A DNA stretch of 64,000 nt from Thermoleophilum album (GCF_900108055.1 NZ_FNWJ01000001.1:434001-498000), one strand, 5' to 3'; numbered from the stretch's first letter, positions 16,712-24,469 are shown. Notes: generated by a model not told the origin, from the sequence alone. Made by a program: numbers and translations.

Positions 16712-18268
16712 ATGGTCGTGGACAAAGCTGAGCGGGAGAACCGTCTGCGACACCTGGGATGGCTTGCGAAAGAACGGGAAACGTTGATCGGGAAGAGCTT
16801 GGCAGGCGGCGCAGCGCGCGGATCGCGCGGTGCGGAGGCAGACACTCGCGCGACACGAGCAGCGGGCTCGCGAGCAGCGTGCTCCCTTGCAGCGCTTGCG
16901 GCGTGCGCCCTCGCCGGCTTCTTCGGGCAGAGCTCGCAGGCAGCGCCTAGTCATAAACCGGTGCTACGGGTGGCGCTGCGGGAGGCGATCGAGTCGGCCC
17001 CTTGGGCGCGCGCCGAAGTGATCGTCCGCTGGCGGGCGAGCGTCGCGCCGCGCCTGCGATCGGCACTGCTGCGGGGAGTTCGGGCCCGAGTGATCGATCG
17101 TGGCGCCGACGGCAGCGCGTTGCTTCGGCTACGCAACGCTTCCGAGGCCGCGAGCGCGGCGGTCCGACTCGAAGCCAGCGGTGCGGTGCGTTGGGCAACC
17201 CCCAACTATCGAGCGCACGCCAGCTTCGTGCCGAACGACCCTGCCTTCAGCCGCCAGTGGCACCTATCGAGAGCGCGCGGCATCGATGCACCGGCCGCCT
17301 GGGACCTAGCGAGCCAACGCGGAGCTCCCGGCGGCGCGGGCGTAACAGTCGCGGTCGTGGACACCGGTGTCGCCTACGGCAACTACCGGCGCTGCAGATG
17401 TCGTCGGGCGCCCGATCTCGGAACGATCGTCCGCGGCTACGACTTCGTCGACGACGACCGCTACCCGTACGACTTCAACGGCCATGGCACGCACGTCGCC
17501 GAGACGATCGTCGAGCGCACCAACAATGAGCGCGCAGGAGCGGGCATCGCCTATCGGGCGAAAGTCATGCCGGTGCGGGTCCTGGACGATCTCGGCGGGG
17601 GTACGGCGTGGACGGTTGCTGAAGGCGTGCGCTACGCGGTGCGCCACGGCGCGCGCATCATCAACCTGAGCGTCACGCTCGATGAGCGCGACCGGCGCGA
17701 GGGCGGGATAGGGGAGCTGCAATCGGCCCTCGCGGAGGCGGAGCGCAGGGGCGTGCTGGTCGTGGCCGCCGCGGGCAACGATGGCCGGCCGACGGTTTCG
17801 CTGCCCGCGCGGCAACCGACGGTCCTGGCGGTCGGCGCGGTGACGTCGAACGGTTGTCTCGCCGCCTTCTCCAACTACGGCAAGCGACTGGACCTCGTCG
17901 CGCCTGGGGGTGGCTCCGATTCGCGACCCGGGAAAAACAGCTGGGACGCCGCCCACTGTCGGGCGGGACGGGCCGGCCTCGACATCTTCCAGGAGACGTT
18001 CCTGGTGCCTGGTCGCTTCGACCGCTTCGGCTTGCCCGCTGGTTACAACGGCACCTCGATGGCAGCAGCCCAGGTCTCGGCCGTGGCCGCGCTGGTCATC
18101 GCGGCAGGCGTGCTCGGTCCCGAGCCGCGACCAGCGGCGCTGCGCGACTGGCTCCGGCGAACCGCCACTGACATCGGCGCCCGCGGCCGCGATGCCCGCT
18201 ACGGGGCAGGTCTGTTGAACGCCCGCGCTGCCCTAACCGCGCCGGAACCCGCCACCGGCGGACAGTAA
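16712..18268 (+). CDS. Secreted subtilisin-like serine protease (S8)
   Basis: About 518 residues. It has a hydrophobic export segment (CSLAALAACALAGFFG), a propeptide-like region with VAPRLRSALL and the YRAHASFVPNDPAFSRQWHL junction, then the S8 catalytic domain. The triad is Asp in VAVVDTGVAYG, His in FNGHGTHVAE and Ser in NGTSMAAAQVSAVAA; the oxyanion Asn lies in VVAAAGNDGRP. It should act outside the cell. The N-terminus is uncertain: ATG at 16712 leaves a long n-region, and a TTG at 16784 would give a more ordinary one. It stands alone, downstream of divergent tadA. Confidence 0.88.
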   Translation: MVVDKAERENRLRHLGWLAKERETLIGKSLAGGAARGSRGAEADTRATRAAGSRAACSLAALAACALAGFFGQSSQAAPSHKPVLRVALREAIESAPWARAEVIVRWRASVAPRLRSALLRGVRARVIDRGADGSALLRLRNASEAASAAVRLEASGAVRWATPNYRAHASFVPNDPAFSRQWHLSRARGIDAPAAWDLASQRGAPGGAGVTVAVVDTGVAYGNYRRCRCRRAPDLGTIVRGYDFVDDDRYPYDFNGHGTHVAETIVERTNNERAGAGIAYRAKVMPVRVLDDLGGGTAWTVAEGVRYAVRHGARIINLSVTLDERDRREGGIGELQSALAEAERRGVLVVAAAGNDGRPTVSLPARQPTVLAVGAVTSNGCLAAFSNYGKRLDLVAPGGGSDSRPGKNSWDAAHCRAGRAGLDIFQETFLVPGRFDRFGLPAGYNGTSMAAAQVSAVAALVIAAGVLGPEPRPAALRDWLRRTATDIGARGRDARYGAGLLNARAALTAPEPATGGQ

Positions 18269-18276
18269 CCGGTGCT

Positions 18277-18720
18277 CTAGGTAGTGCGGATGATCAGCAC
18301 GCTGCAGGGAGCGTGATGCGAAACCTTGTTCGGGACGCTTCCCAGCAAAAACCGCTTGGCGCCGGTCATGCCCTTGTTGCCGACGACGATGAGGTCCGCA
18401 CCGACCTCCTCGGCAACGTCGAGGATGGCGTCCGCGGCATCGCCTTCGCGCGGGTGCAAGAACACCTCAGCGCCCTTCTGCTTGATCAGCGCCGCCGCAT
18501 CATCGAGCACGGCGTTTACCTCCTCCCGGGGGTTGATCGCCCACTCGATGTCCTCCGGCGCCTGCTGGCGTTCAATGCGCAACCGCGACTCGGGGATCGG
18601 CTCGTAAGCGCTCACCACGTGCACGCTCGCGCCCAGCGCCGCGGCTAGCTCCGCGGCTTGACGGACCGCCTCTCGGGCGGTCGCGGACCCGTCGGTGCCG
18701 ACGACCATCGTCTTGAACAT
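18277..18720 (-). CDS. Universal stress protein (UspA family)
   Basis: A 147-residue single-domain Usp. The N-terminus MFKTMVVGTDGSATAREAV and the C-terminal nucleotide-binding stretch VVGNKGMTGAKRFLLGSVP fit the ATP-binding subtype (G-2x-G-9x-G-S). Likely a cytoplasmic homodimer in stress responses. ATG at 18720 follows GGAGAGGAGG on the minus strand. It converges on the subtilase gene with a gap of only 8 bp. Confidence 0.93.
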   Translation of the reverse strand: MFKTMVVGTDGSATAREAVRQAAELAAALGASVHVVSAYEPIPESRLRIERQQAPEDIEWAINPREEVNAVLDDAAALIKQKGAEVFLHPREGDAADAILDVAEEVGADLIVVGNKGMTGAKRFLLGSVPNKVSHHAPCSVLIIRTT

Positions 18721-18779
18721 CAGCCTCCTCTCCCCTGCGCCCCGAGCTGGCGAGGCAACCTCACGCAAGCGACGCCATC

Positions 18780-20033
18780 TTAAGCGCGGTGCCGTACGCT
18801 GCGCTCGTGCGGCTCCCCCGCTTCTGGCTCGTGATGCAGGTGCTGATCGTCATTTTCGTGACGATTGGCATCGTGATCGCGCTCACCAAGCTCTACTAGC
18901 GGTTCGCCAGCCGCCTTCGTAGTGGCCGCTGGCCACGGTTCAAAAACCATGTTGTCGCGCGCGTAGGCCGCCAGCTCGCGCAGCATCGCCGCGACCGGCA
19001 AGGCCACTAATGCGCCGGTGATGCCGTATAGGTGCCCTCCGAAGAGCAGCGCGAAGATGACAAGCAGAGGGTTGATGCGCAGGGCACGGCCAAACACGTT
19101 GGGGGCGACGACGTGACCTTCGAGCTGCTGCAGTGCGACGAAGGCAAGACCAACCCAAACCGCCGATAGCGGACTCTCGAGGAGCGCAACGACGATCGGC
19201 GGGATCGCTCCCAGTACCGGCCCGATAAACGGCAACAACTCCATGACACCGAAGAAGACGCCGAAGAAGACCGCGTAGTCGCGCCCGGCCGAGAACACGC
19301 CGAGGAAACCGAGCAACCACAACATGAGCGCGGCGCTCGCGCCCATGATCGTTGAAAAGGCGAGTTGGCCACCGATGTAACGCGCCACCGAGTGCTCGAT
19401 GCGCGCGGGCAGATCGCGTTCGCGATCGCCGGGCTCCGCCGCCGGTAATAACCGCCGCACCTGGCCAGCGAAGCGCGGCCCGTAGATCAGCATGTAGATC
19501 GAGATCACGATCACCAAAACGAGCGAAAACAAGCCCTCGATGACGCGTTGGACGAGGTCGCGCGTGAACGTCACGAGCTCCCCGGACCGCGACGTTAGAT
19601 CGCGCTCGAGGCGCGACAGCGCGCTCTCGCCACCGCGACTCAGATTGACCTTGATGCCCCGCTGGTCGAGCCAGTCCTGGGCTTCAGTGAGACCTCGTTC
19701 GGCGCTACGCACGTAGTTCGGGACGCTCTGTCGGAACGATTCGACCTGGCCCGCTACGGGATTCGCAAGCAGCGCGATGACGCCCGCCAGGAGCGCCACG
19801 AACGCTAAGTAGACGACCGCGATGGCGACCCCGCGGGGCAGCCGCGCCCGCTGAAATAAGCGCACCAGCGGGTTGAGGATCAAAGCCACTACCGCAGCGA
19901 CCACGAACAGCAAGAGCACGCGACCGGCCGCGTTCGCCACCGCCCAAGCACCGATAACCAGGAGCGGCAAGCCGACCAGCTGTACCCAGCGGGGAACGAC
20001 GATCACGTCCCGTGGCACTTGCCGACGCTCCAT
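18780..20033 (-). CDS. AI-2E family transporter
   Basis: A 417-residue permease with about eight membrane segments in the AI-2E (PF01594) pattern: two N-terminal helices, the extracytoplasmic coiled region ESFRQSVPNYVRSAERGLTE (given in part), a central LVLVIVISIYMLIYGPRF and the C-terminal GVMELLPFIGPVLGAIPP and LEGHVVAPNVFGRALRINPL. Substrates of such proteins vary (ions, quorum signal, unknown). The last 50 residues are charged and low-complexity because this frame reads through the antisense of a small hydrophobic ORF (18807-18899). ATG at 20033; divergent from plsC. Confidence 0.88.
   Translation of the reverse strand: MERRQVPRDVIVVPRWVQLVGLPLLVIGAWAVANAAGRVLLLFVVAAVVALILNPLVRLFQRARLPRGVAIAVVYLAFVALLAGVIALLANPVAGQVESFRQSVPNYVRSAERGLTEAQDWLDQRGIKVNLSRGGESALSRLERDLTSRSGELVTFTRDLVQRVIEGLFSLVLVIVISIYMLIYGPRFAGQVRRLLPAAEPGDRERDLPARIEHSVARYIGGQLAFSTIMGASAALMLWLLGFLGVFSAGRDYAVFFGVFFGVMELLPFIGPVLGAIPPIVVALLESPLSAVWVGLAFVALQQLEGHVVAPNVFGRALRINPLLVIFALLFGGHLYGITGALVALPVAAMLRELAAYARDNMVFEPWPAATTKAAGEPLVELGERDHDANRHENDDQHLHHEPEAGEPHERSVRHRA
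18807..18899 (+). CDS. Candidate 30-residue membrane microprotein
   Basis: GTG at 18807 to TAG at 18899 encodes VRLPRFWLVMQVLIVIFVTI followed by a second hydrophobic half ending ALTKLY. A basic N-terminus and one uninterrupted transmembrane helix give a typical small membrane protein. It lies fully antisense to the 3' tail of the AI-2E gene, whose protein there is implausibly hydrophilic and repetitive, as expected if this strand is under coding selection. No conserved family is recognised. Confidence 0.45.
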   Translation: MRLPRFWLVMQVLIVIFVTIGIVIALTKLY

Positions 20034-20063
20034 GGAACCTGTCCGGACGGTACTAGTAGTCGC

Positions 20064-20795
20064 GTGACCAATCGTGAGGCGCACGAATTCGCCCGCAAAA
20101 GGGGCGTCTCTCCGCTCCTGTACAGGATCGTGCGGGCACTCACGCTGGCCTTCATGCGGCTGTGGTTTCGTCTTGAGATCCAGGGCGCTGAGCACATCCC
20201 GAGACGCGGCGCCGCGATCATTTGCCCGAACCACAAGAGCTTCTGGGACGCCTTCTTCGTGGGCGCCGCGACCACCCGGCCACTGCGCTACATGGCTAAG
20301 ACGGAGCTCATCGAGGGGCCGTTCGGATCCCTACTCGTGAGGCTCGGAGCATTCCCGGTCAAGCGCGGGCAGTCGGACCGCGAAGCGCTCCAAACGGCCC
20401 GACACCTGCTCGAGCAGGGCGAGCTGTTGGTGATCTTTCCGGAGGGCACGCGCGTTCGCGATCCGGAGCGCCTCGGCCAGCCCCACCGGGGCGCCGGCAG
20501 GTTGGCGATCGAAACCCAGGCGCCGATCGTCCCCGCTGCGATCGCCGGCAGCGACCATCTCTTCCTCGGGCCCCTGCCGAAGCCGCGCAAGGTGCGGGTC
20601 GCCTTCGGCCGGCCGCTACCGCCGCCGCCGGTTCCTGCAACACCGGACGCGGCCCGGGAGTTTGTGGACCGCGCCCTGTGGCCGCGCGTAGAGGTCGAGT
20701 ATCGGCGCCTGCGCGAGCGGCGCGGATTGCTGGCGACGATCTTCGCGCTGCTGGGGCTAGGCGGCTACACGCTGCTTAGGAAGCGCCGTCGCTGA
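20064..20795 (+). CDS. plsC: 1-acyl-sn-glycerol-3-phosphate acyltransferase (PlsC-type)
   Basis: A 243-residue acyltransferase. Motif I NHKSFWD (NHxxxxD), the YMAKTEL/GPFG segment, GAFPVKRG, motif III FPEGTR and the VPAAIAGS segment are all present. A hydrophobic C-terminal helix (LLATIFALLGLGGYTLL) and basic tail probably anchor it to the membrane. It would make phosphatidate from lysophosphatidate. GTG at 20064 (VTNREAHEF) is preferred; an in-frame ATG at 20019 would overlap the divergent AI-2E gene. Confidence 0.9.
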   Translation: MTNREAHEFARKRGVSPLLYRIVRALTLAFMRLWFRLEIQGAEHIPRRGAAIICPNHKSFWDAFFVGAATTRPLRYMAKTELIEGPFGSLLVRLGAFPVKRGQSDREALQTARHLLEQGELLVIFPEGTRVRDPERLGQPHRGAGRLAIETQAPIVPAAIAGSDHLFLGPLPKPRKVRVAFGRPLPPPPVPATPDAAREFVDRALWPRVEVEYRRLRERRGLLATIFALLGLGGYTLLRKRRR

Positions 20796-20845
20796 CAGCC
20801 GCCCAGCCCAAAGCCGCGAGTCGGCGGCTGGTCGCGAACCTCAAG

Positions 20846-20918
20846 CGCGCCCGGGAGGATTCGAACCCCCGACCTTGCGGTCCGTAGCCGCACGCTCTAT
20901 CCACTGAGCTACGGGCGC
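20846..20918 (-). tRNA. tRNA-Arg (ACG)
   Basis: 73 nt: acceptor GCGCCCG/CGGGCGC, D arm GCTCAGTGGATAGAGC, anticodon stem TGCGG/CCGCA with loop CTACGGA (anticodon ACG, A34 expected to become inosine through TadA), T arm GGGGG-TTCGAAT-CCTCC. Discriminator G. Confidence 0.96.
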
Positions 20919-20975
20919 AGACAGGCCCAAGGGTACCGAGGACGGTCGGCTCGACGACCGCTGGAAGCCCCAGCG

Positions 20976-22226
20976 TCAGCGCCTAGCCGCAAGCGGCGAT
21001 GTACCCATCAGCCCGGGTAGGCGCTCGCAGAGTCCCCGCGGCATCATGAACCAGGAGTGGTAGCGCGGCTCGTAGAGGCGCGTCTCCAGCTCCGGCTCGC
21101 GCCGCACGATCCACGGCTCCCAGCGGCGGGAGCCAATCGTGAAAGTCCACCACGCTCCGGGATATGAAGGCACGACTCCCCACGTGACCGACACCTCCTT
21201 GAAGTGTCGACCGATCGCCTCGTAGCACGCGCGCAGAGTCTCGGCATGCCACCACGCCGACTCGGTCTGCGCGCTCAACATTCCGCCGTCCGCGAGAGCG
21301 TCCTTGCAACGCGCGTAGAAGTCCTCCCCGAACAAGCGCTCGGCCGAGCCAATCGGATCGGGGACGTCGCAGAGGATCACGTCGGGACGGAAGTCGAGGT
21401 CAGCGAGGGTGTCGAAGGCGTCGCCGATGATCAGTTCGACGCGCGGATTGCCGAACGCTTCCTGGGCCACCTCGAAGTGCCTCTTCGCCAACTCGACGAT
21501 CCCGCGATCGAGCTCGAGCACGGCGACCTTCTCAATCACCTCGTGCTTGAGGACCTCAGCGAGCGTGTGACCGTCGCCGCCGCCGACGATCGCCACCGTC
21601 CTCGGCTCCGGGTGCGCGTGCAGTGGCGGATGGGCTAGCAACTCGTGGTAGACGAACGCATCACGCTCGGTTAGTTGCACGATGTCGTCGATCGCGAGCA
21701 CCCGACCGAGGCCGGGACTCTCGAAAACAGCCGCTGTCTGGTAGTCGGTGCGCACCGCCTCGAGCAGACGGCGCACCGGATAGACCGCGCGGATCGGCGA
21801 CGCCGGCTCCCGCTCCTCGAACACCCAGACTCGGTCGTCGAGGTCGGCGCGCTCGGCCGCCCCATCTTCGCCGGTGACGGTCTCGGTCTCGGGATGCACG
21901 CCACGCTCGATCGTCCGCCGCTGCGTCCAGGCAGGCCGGTACGCCTCGAGCATCACATCGATCATCGCGTCGAGATCAGTGTCGCCACAGGTGAACACGT
22001 CGACGGCCGCGTAGCCGTGCTCGGGCCACGTGTGGAGAGCGAGGTGACTCTCGGCAATCACCGCGACGCCGGAGACCCCCCAGGGCGAAAAGCGGTGCAC
22101 TTCAAGCCGGACCAGCGTCGCTCCGCCCGCCTCGACGGCGCGCCGCAGCGCAGTTCGCGCGAGCTCCTCATCGTCGAGACCTTGAGCACCCCAGAACTCG
22201 CAGAGAACTTGCCGTCCGAGAGCCAT
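20976..22226 (-). CDS. SpeD-SpeE fusion: S-adenosylmethionine decarboxylase-like + spermidine synthase
   Basis: 416 residues with two enzyme domains. Residues 1-115 are a bacterial class 1 SpeD: HRFSPWGVSGVAVIAESH with the self-cleavage pair E59-S60 (Ser becomes the pyruvoyl group), H65 in HTWPEHG and C80 in VDVFTCGD. After a linker, residues ~135-416 are an aminopropyltransferase: VFESPGLGRVLAIDD, VGGGDGHTLAEVLKH, VELDRGIVELAK-type binding strand and CDVPDPIGSAERLF, which keeps the catalytic Asp. Together it could decarboxylate AdoMet and transfer the aminopropyl group to putrescine or agmatine. ATG at 22226 follows AAAGGGGGTGA and is 3 bp after the bpsA stop. Confidence 0.92.
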   Translation of the reverse strand: MALGRQVLCEFWGAQGLDDEELARTALRRAVEAGGATLVRLEVHRFSPWGVSGVAVIAESHLALHTWPEHGYAAVDVFTCGDTDLDAMIDVMLEAYRPAWTQRRTIERGVHPETETVTGEDGAAERADLDDRVWVFEEREPASPIRAVYPVRRLLEAVRTDYQTAAVFESPGLGRVLAIDDIVQLTERDAFVYHELLAHPPLHAHPEPRTVAIVGGGDGHTLAEVLKHEVIEKVAVLELDRGIVELAKRHFEVAQEAFGNPRVELIIGDAFDTLADLDFRPDVILCDVPDPIGSAERLFGEDFYARCKDALADGGMLSAQTESAWWHAETLRACYEAIGRHFKEVSVTWGVVPSYPGAWWTFTIGSRRWEPWIVRREPELETRLYEPRYHSWFMMPRGLCERLPGLMGTSPLAARR

Positions 22227-22229
22227 CTC

Positions 22230-23207
22230 TCACCCCCTTTCCTTGCTCGCGATTGCGAAATAGTGCTCGTCGGCGATTGGGTCGCCGGGAAGCGGCCGCG
22301 GGTTGCGCGGCACGAAGCCGTCCAGCGTCTCGAGCCGCCACAGTGCCGACCGGTACCACGGTGCCTTCGCCTTCCGCTCAAAGGCGACGTGCCCGAAAGC
22401 GCGCGCCTCCTCGAGCTGCGTCGGCCAGTTTTCGTAGAAGCCTTGCTCGGGCCGGATCTGACTGATGACCACCGGCTGGGCCGCGAGCCACGCCTGTAGC
22501 TCGCGCCACTTCTCGTAGTCGGACTCGACAAGCGTCACCCCGAAGTAGCCGGCGCGACCGGCGCCGGGCGCAAGGGCCGAGAGGCCGCGGCCGACGAACA
22601 TGCGCAGACCGGCCCGCGTCTCTGAGGGATCGCAAACGAAGACGTCGTAGCGACCGCGGTGAGACCGCGGCAACGGTTTGCGCAGGTCGTGCGTGTAAAC
22701 CTCGACGGGCAGCCGATGGCGCTCCGCCAGCTCCCCGATGAAGGCCGTGAGGCGCTCGTCAATCTCGAATACCGTGACCTTCGCCGGCGCTCCGCTCAGC
22801 CCAAGGGCGATCGAAAACAGGTCGTCATCGCCCATCACGGCGATGCGCACGCCCTCAAAGAGATCGCCCCACGCGGCGAGCTCGGCCACCCGGTCCATCA
22901 AGCTCTCGAGCGTCAGGTGGCCCTGATCGAAAGCATCGGTCGCCGCGGGACGCTCGGCGGCGAGCTTGCGATATCTGCGTGCAAGCGCTGCTAGAGCGCG
23001 GCCGTCGAAACGCACGAGACGCGGCGCACGCTCGCGTCCCTCCGCGGTCAGCGTCAGGCGCCCGGGCGCAGCTTCGACGAGCCCCCGCTCCTCGAGGTCG
23101 CGCAGCATCCCGACGAGCACCGGGAACGGTACGCGTGCCCGGCCCGCCAATTCCCACGGGTCGGCGGTCTCCGCGAGCAGCGCGAGCAGGCGTTCTTCGG
23201 GATGCAG
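22230..23207 (-). CDS. bpsA: Branched-chain polyamine synthase BpsA (N4-bis(aminopropyl)spermidine synthase)
   Basis: An N-terminal winged-helix-like region (about 1-70, LVGMLRDLEERGLVEAAPG) is followed by a Rossmann methyltransferase-like aminopropyltransferase. The BpsA motifs GDDDLFSIA (126-134) and VCDPSETRAGL are present. In characterised thermophile enzymes the GDDD aspartates are catalytic, and the enzyme adds aminopropyl groups to spermidine to make branched polyamines. The strong Shine-Dalgarno AAAGGAGGTGA lies 5 nt before an in-frame CTG at 23207, which I take as start (325 residues); GTG at 23213 overlaps the SD itself, and the longer ATG at 23255 lies upstream of it. Co-transcribed with the SpeD-SpeE fusion. 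Confidence 0.88.
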   Translation of the reverse strand: MHPEERLLALLAETADPWELAGRARVPFPVLVGMLRDLEERGLVEAAPGRLTLTAEGRERAPRLVRFDGRALAALARRYRKLAAERPAATDAFDQGHLTLESLMDRVAELAAWGDLFEGVRIAVMGDDDLFSIALGLSGAPAKVTVFEIDERLTAFIGELAERHRLPVEVYTHDLRKPLPRSHRGRYDVFVCDPSETRAGLRMFVGRGLSALAPGAGRAGYFGVTLVESDYEKWRELQAWLAAQPVVISQIRPEQGFYENWPTQLEEARAFGHVAFERKAKAPWYRSALWRLETLDGFVPRNPRPLPGDPIADEHYFAIASKERG

Positions 23208-23209
23208 CT

Positions 23210-23220
23210 TCACCTCCTTT
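23210..23220 (-). promoter_or_regulatory. Perfect Shine-Dalgarno that decides the bpsA start
   Basis: AAAGGAGGTGA on the minus strand matches the anti-SD almost end to end. The GTG formed by its own last bases cannot easily serve as start; CTG at 23207-23205 sits 5 nt after the GGAGG core. Confidence 0.7.
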
Positions 23221-23235
23221 CGCGACCGAGGATGC

Positions 23236-23252
23236 GGCGGCTTCCTGCCGCC
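23236..23252 (-). promoter_or_regulatory. Hairpin in the bpsA leader
   Basis: GGCGGC and GCCGCC flank a 5-nt loop about 16 nt upstream of the bpsA Shine-Dalgarno. It could affect translation of the polyamine operon, or be a chance GC-rich stem. Confidence 0.35.
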
Positions 23253-23277
23253 CAAAGCGGGACGCCGTGACCAGCGC

Positions 23278-23301
23278 GGCGCGGCCGGCAGTGGCCGCGC
23301 C
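23278..23301 (-). terminator. Possible transcription terminator hairpin after the dioxygenase gene
   Basis: A perfect 9-bp inverted repeat (GGCGCGGCC / GGCCGCGCC) with a 6-nt loop lies 21 nt past the stop codon of the ring-cleaving dioxygenase gene. No U-tract follows, so it would act as a weak or Rho-assisted terminator if at all. Confidence 0.45.
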
Positions 23302-23321
23302 GGCCGAAGGTCTTCAAGGTA

Positions 23322-24257
23322 CTAACTGCGCGTCCGCACCGTCCGCTCGGCACGCGGATCAGGCAACGGCGCAAGCGTCCGCTCGAGCTGCTCGCGCAGC
23401 GGCTCGAAGCGCGGTGGCAAGCTCAGCCGTTCGCCTAACCGCTCGGGCGGTTCGTCGACGGCGAACCCTGGCCCGATCGTCGCGATCTCGAACAGCACGC
23501 CGCTCGGTTCGCGGAAGTAGATCGAGCGGAAGTAGTGGCGATCGATGATCGGTGTCGCCCGCGCGCCGCCAGCGAGCGCACGCTCGCGCCAGACAGCGTG
23601 GTCCTCCGGGTGCGACGCGAAGGCGACGTGGTGGACGGTCCCCGCACCTGGCACCCCGGGCTCCCTAGGCGGCGGATCGTAGACGTAGAGCGCCGACCGC
23701 TCACTGCCAGCTACGCGCCACGCGTGCGATGAGACCGGCTCGAAGGCGAGCTGATCCTCGAGCAGCGAACGACTGCGCTCGGGATTCGAAGCGTACGCGC
23801 GCACGCCATCGAACCCCTGCAGCGCGAACTCCAGCGGGACGTCGGGAGCCCGAGCGCGCAACGGCCGCTCCGGCCCCTCGTAGACAACGAGCTCGTGCGC
23901 CAGCCCTTCGGGGTCAGCGAACCGCAGCTTGTCGCCGCGGCGCTCCGCAGGAAAACCTTCACGTTCGAGACGCTCGCCCCAGAAGTCGAGAGCGGCAAGC
24001 GAGCCGACTCTCCAAACCACCGTGTGCACCATCCCGTCGCCCGGCCGACCCAGCGGGGTTCCCGGATATTCGAAGAACGTGATGTCGGCTCCGGGGCTTC
24101 CCTCCTCGTCGCCGTAGAAGAGGTGGTACACGCTCGGGTCGTCTTGATTGACCGTGCGCTTGACCAGCCGCAAGCCGAGCGTGCCGACGTAGAAACGAAC
24201 GTTGCGCGGTGCGTCGGCGCAGATCGCGGTGACGTGGTGTATCCCCTCGAGCCTCAT
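23322..24257 (-). CDS. Ring-cleaving dioxygenase / glyoxalase superfamily (MhqO-like)
   Basis: A 311-residue protein of two tandem VOC (glyoxalase/extradiol dioxygenase) modules. The N-terminal LEGIHHVTAIC, RFYVGTLGLRLVKRTVNQDDP and YHLFYGDEEGSPGADITFFE, and the second-module GTVHHVAFAS and HYFRSIYFREPSGVLFEIAT, match the MhqO/LinE-like group. Metal-ligand His residues occur in each HHV motif and a Glu in LFEIAT. A hydroquinone- or aromatic-ring-cleaving role is likely, substrate unknown. ATG at 24257; an adjacent GTG is at 24260. Confidence 0.87.
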   Translation of the reverse strand: MRLEGIHHVTAICADAPRNVRFYVGTLGLRLVKRTVNQDDPSVYHLFYGDEEGSPGADITFFEYPGTPLGRPGDGMVHTVVWRVGSLAALDFWGERLEREGFPAERRGDKLRFADPEGLAHELVVYEGPERPLRARAPDVPLEFALQGFDGVRAYASNPERSRSLLEDQLAFEPVSSHAWRVAGSERSALYVYDPPPREPGVPGAGTVHHVAFASHPEDHAVWRERALAGGARATPIIDRHYFRSIYFREPSGVLFEIATIGPGFAVDEPPERLGERLSLPPRFEPLREQLERTLAPLPDPRAERTVRTRS

Positions 24258-24320
24258 CACTCCCTCCCCGTCGCCCGGGGGTCTGAATCCCCAGCCGGCC
24301 CTCGCCTTGACGGCCCGTAG

Positions 24321-24393
24321 TGCGCCCGGCAGGAGTCGAACCTGCGGCCTCCACCTCCGCAGGGTGGCGCTCTATCCGCTGAGCTACGGGCGC
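24321..24393 (-). tRNA. tRNA-Arg (GCG)
   Basis: 73 nt: acceptor GCGCCCG/CGGGCGC with discriminator A, D arm GCTCAGCGGATAGAGC, anticodon stem CCACC/GGTGG with loop CTGCGGA (anticodon GCG, reading CGC and CGU), T arm GCAGG-TTCGACT-CCTGC. The GCG anticodon is uncommon in bacteria, which normally read these codons with ACG; an ACG gene is also present 3.4 kb away. Confidence 0.93.
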
Positions 24394-24469
24394 CTCGCAG
24401 GAGTCCGAGGCTAGCGCCCGCGGCAATGTCTTCATCATTTCATGTAACACCGTTCGGTACGCTTGTTGC

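Noticed and set aside
23214-23255. Upstream ATG start for bpsA (MGGRKPPHP...)
   Set aside because: It would place the near-perfect Shine-Dalgarno inside the coding region, and the extra residues look unlike a folded N-terminus.
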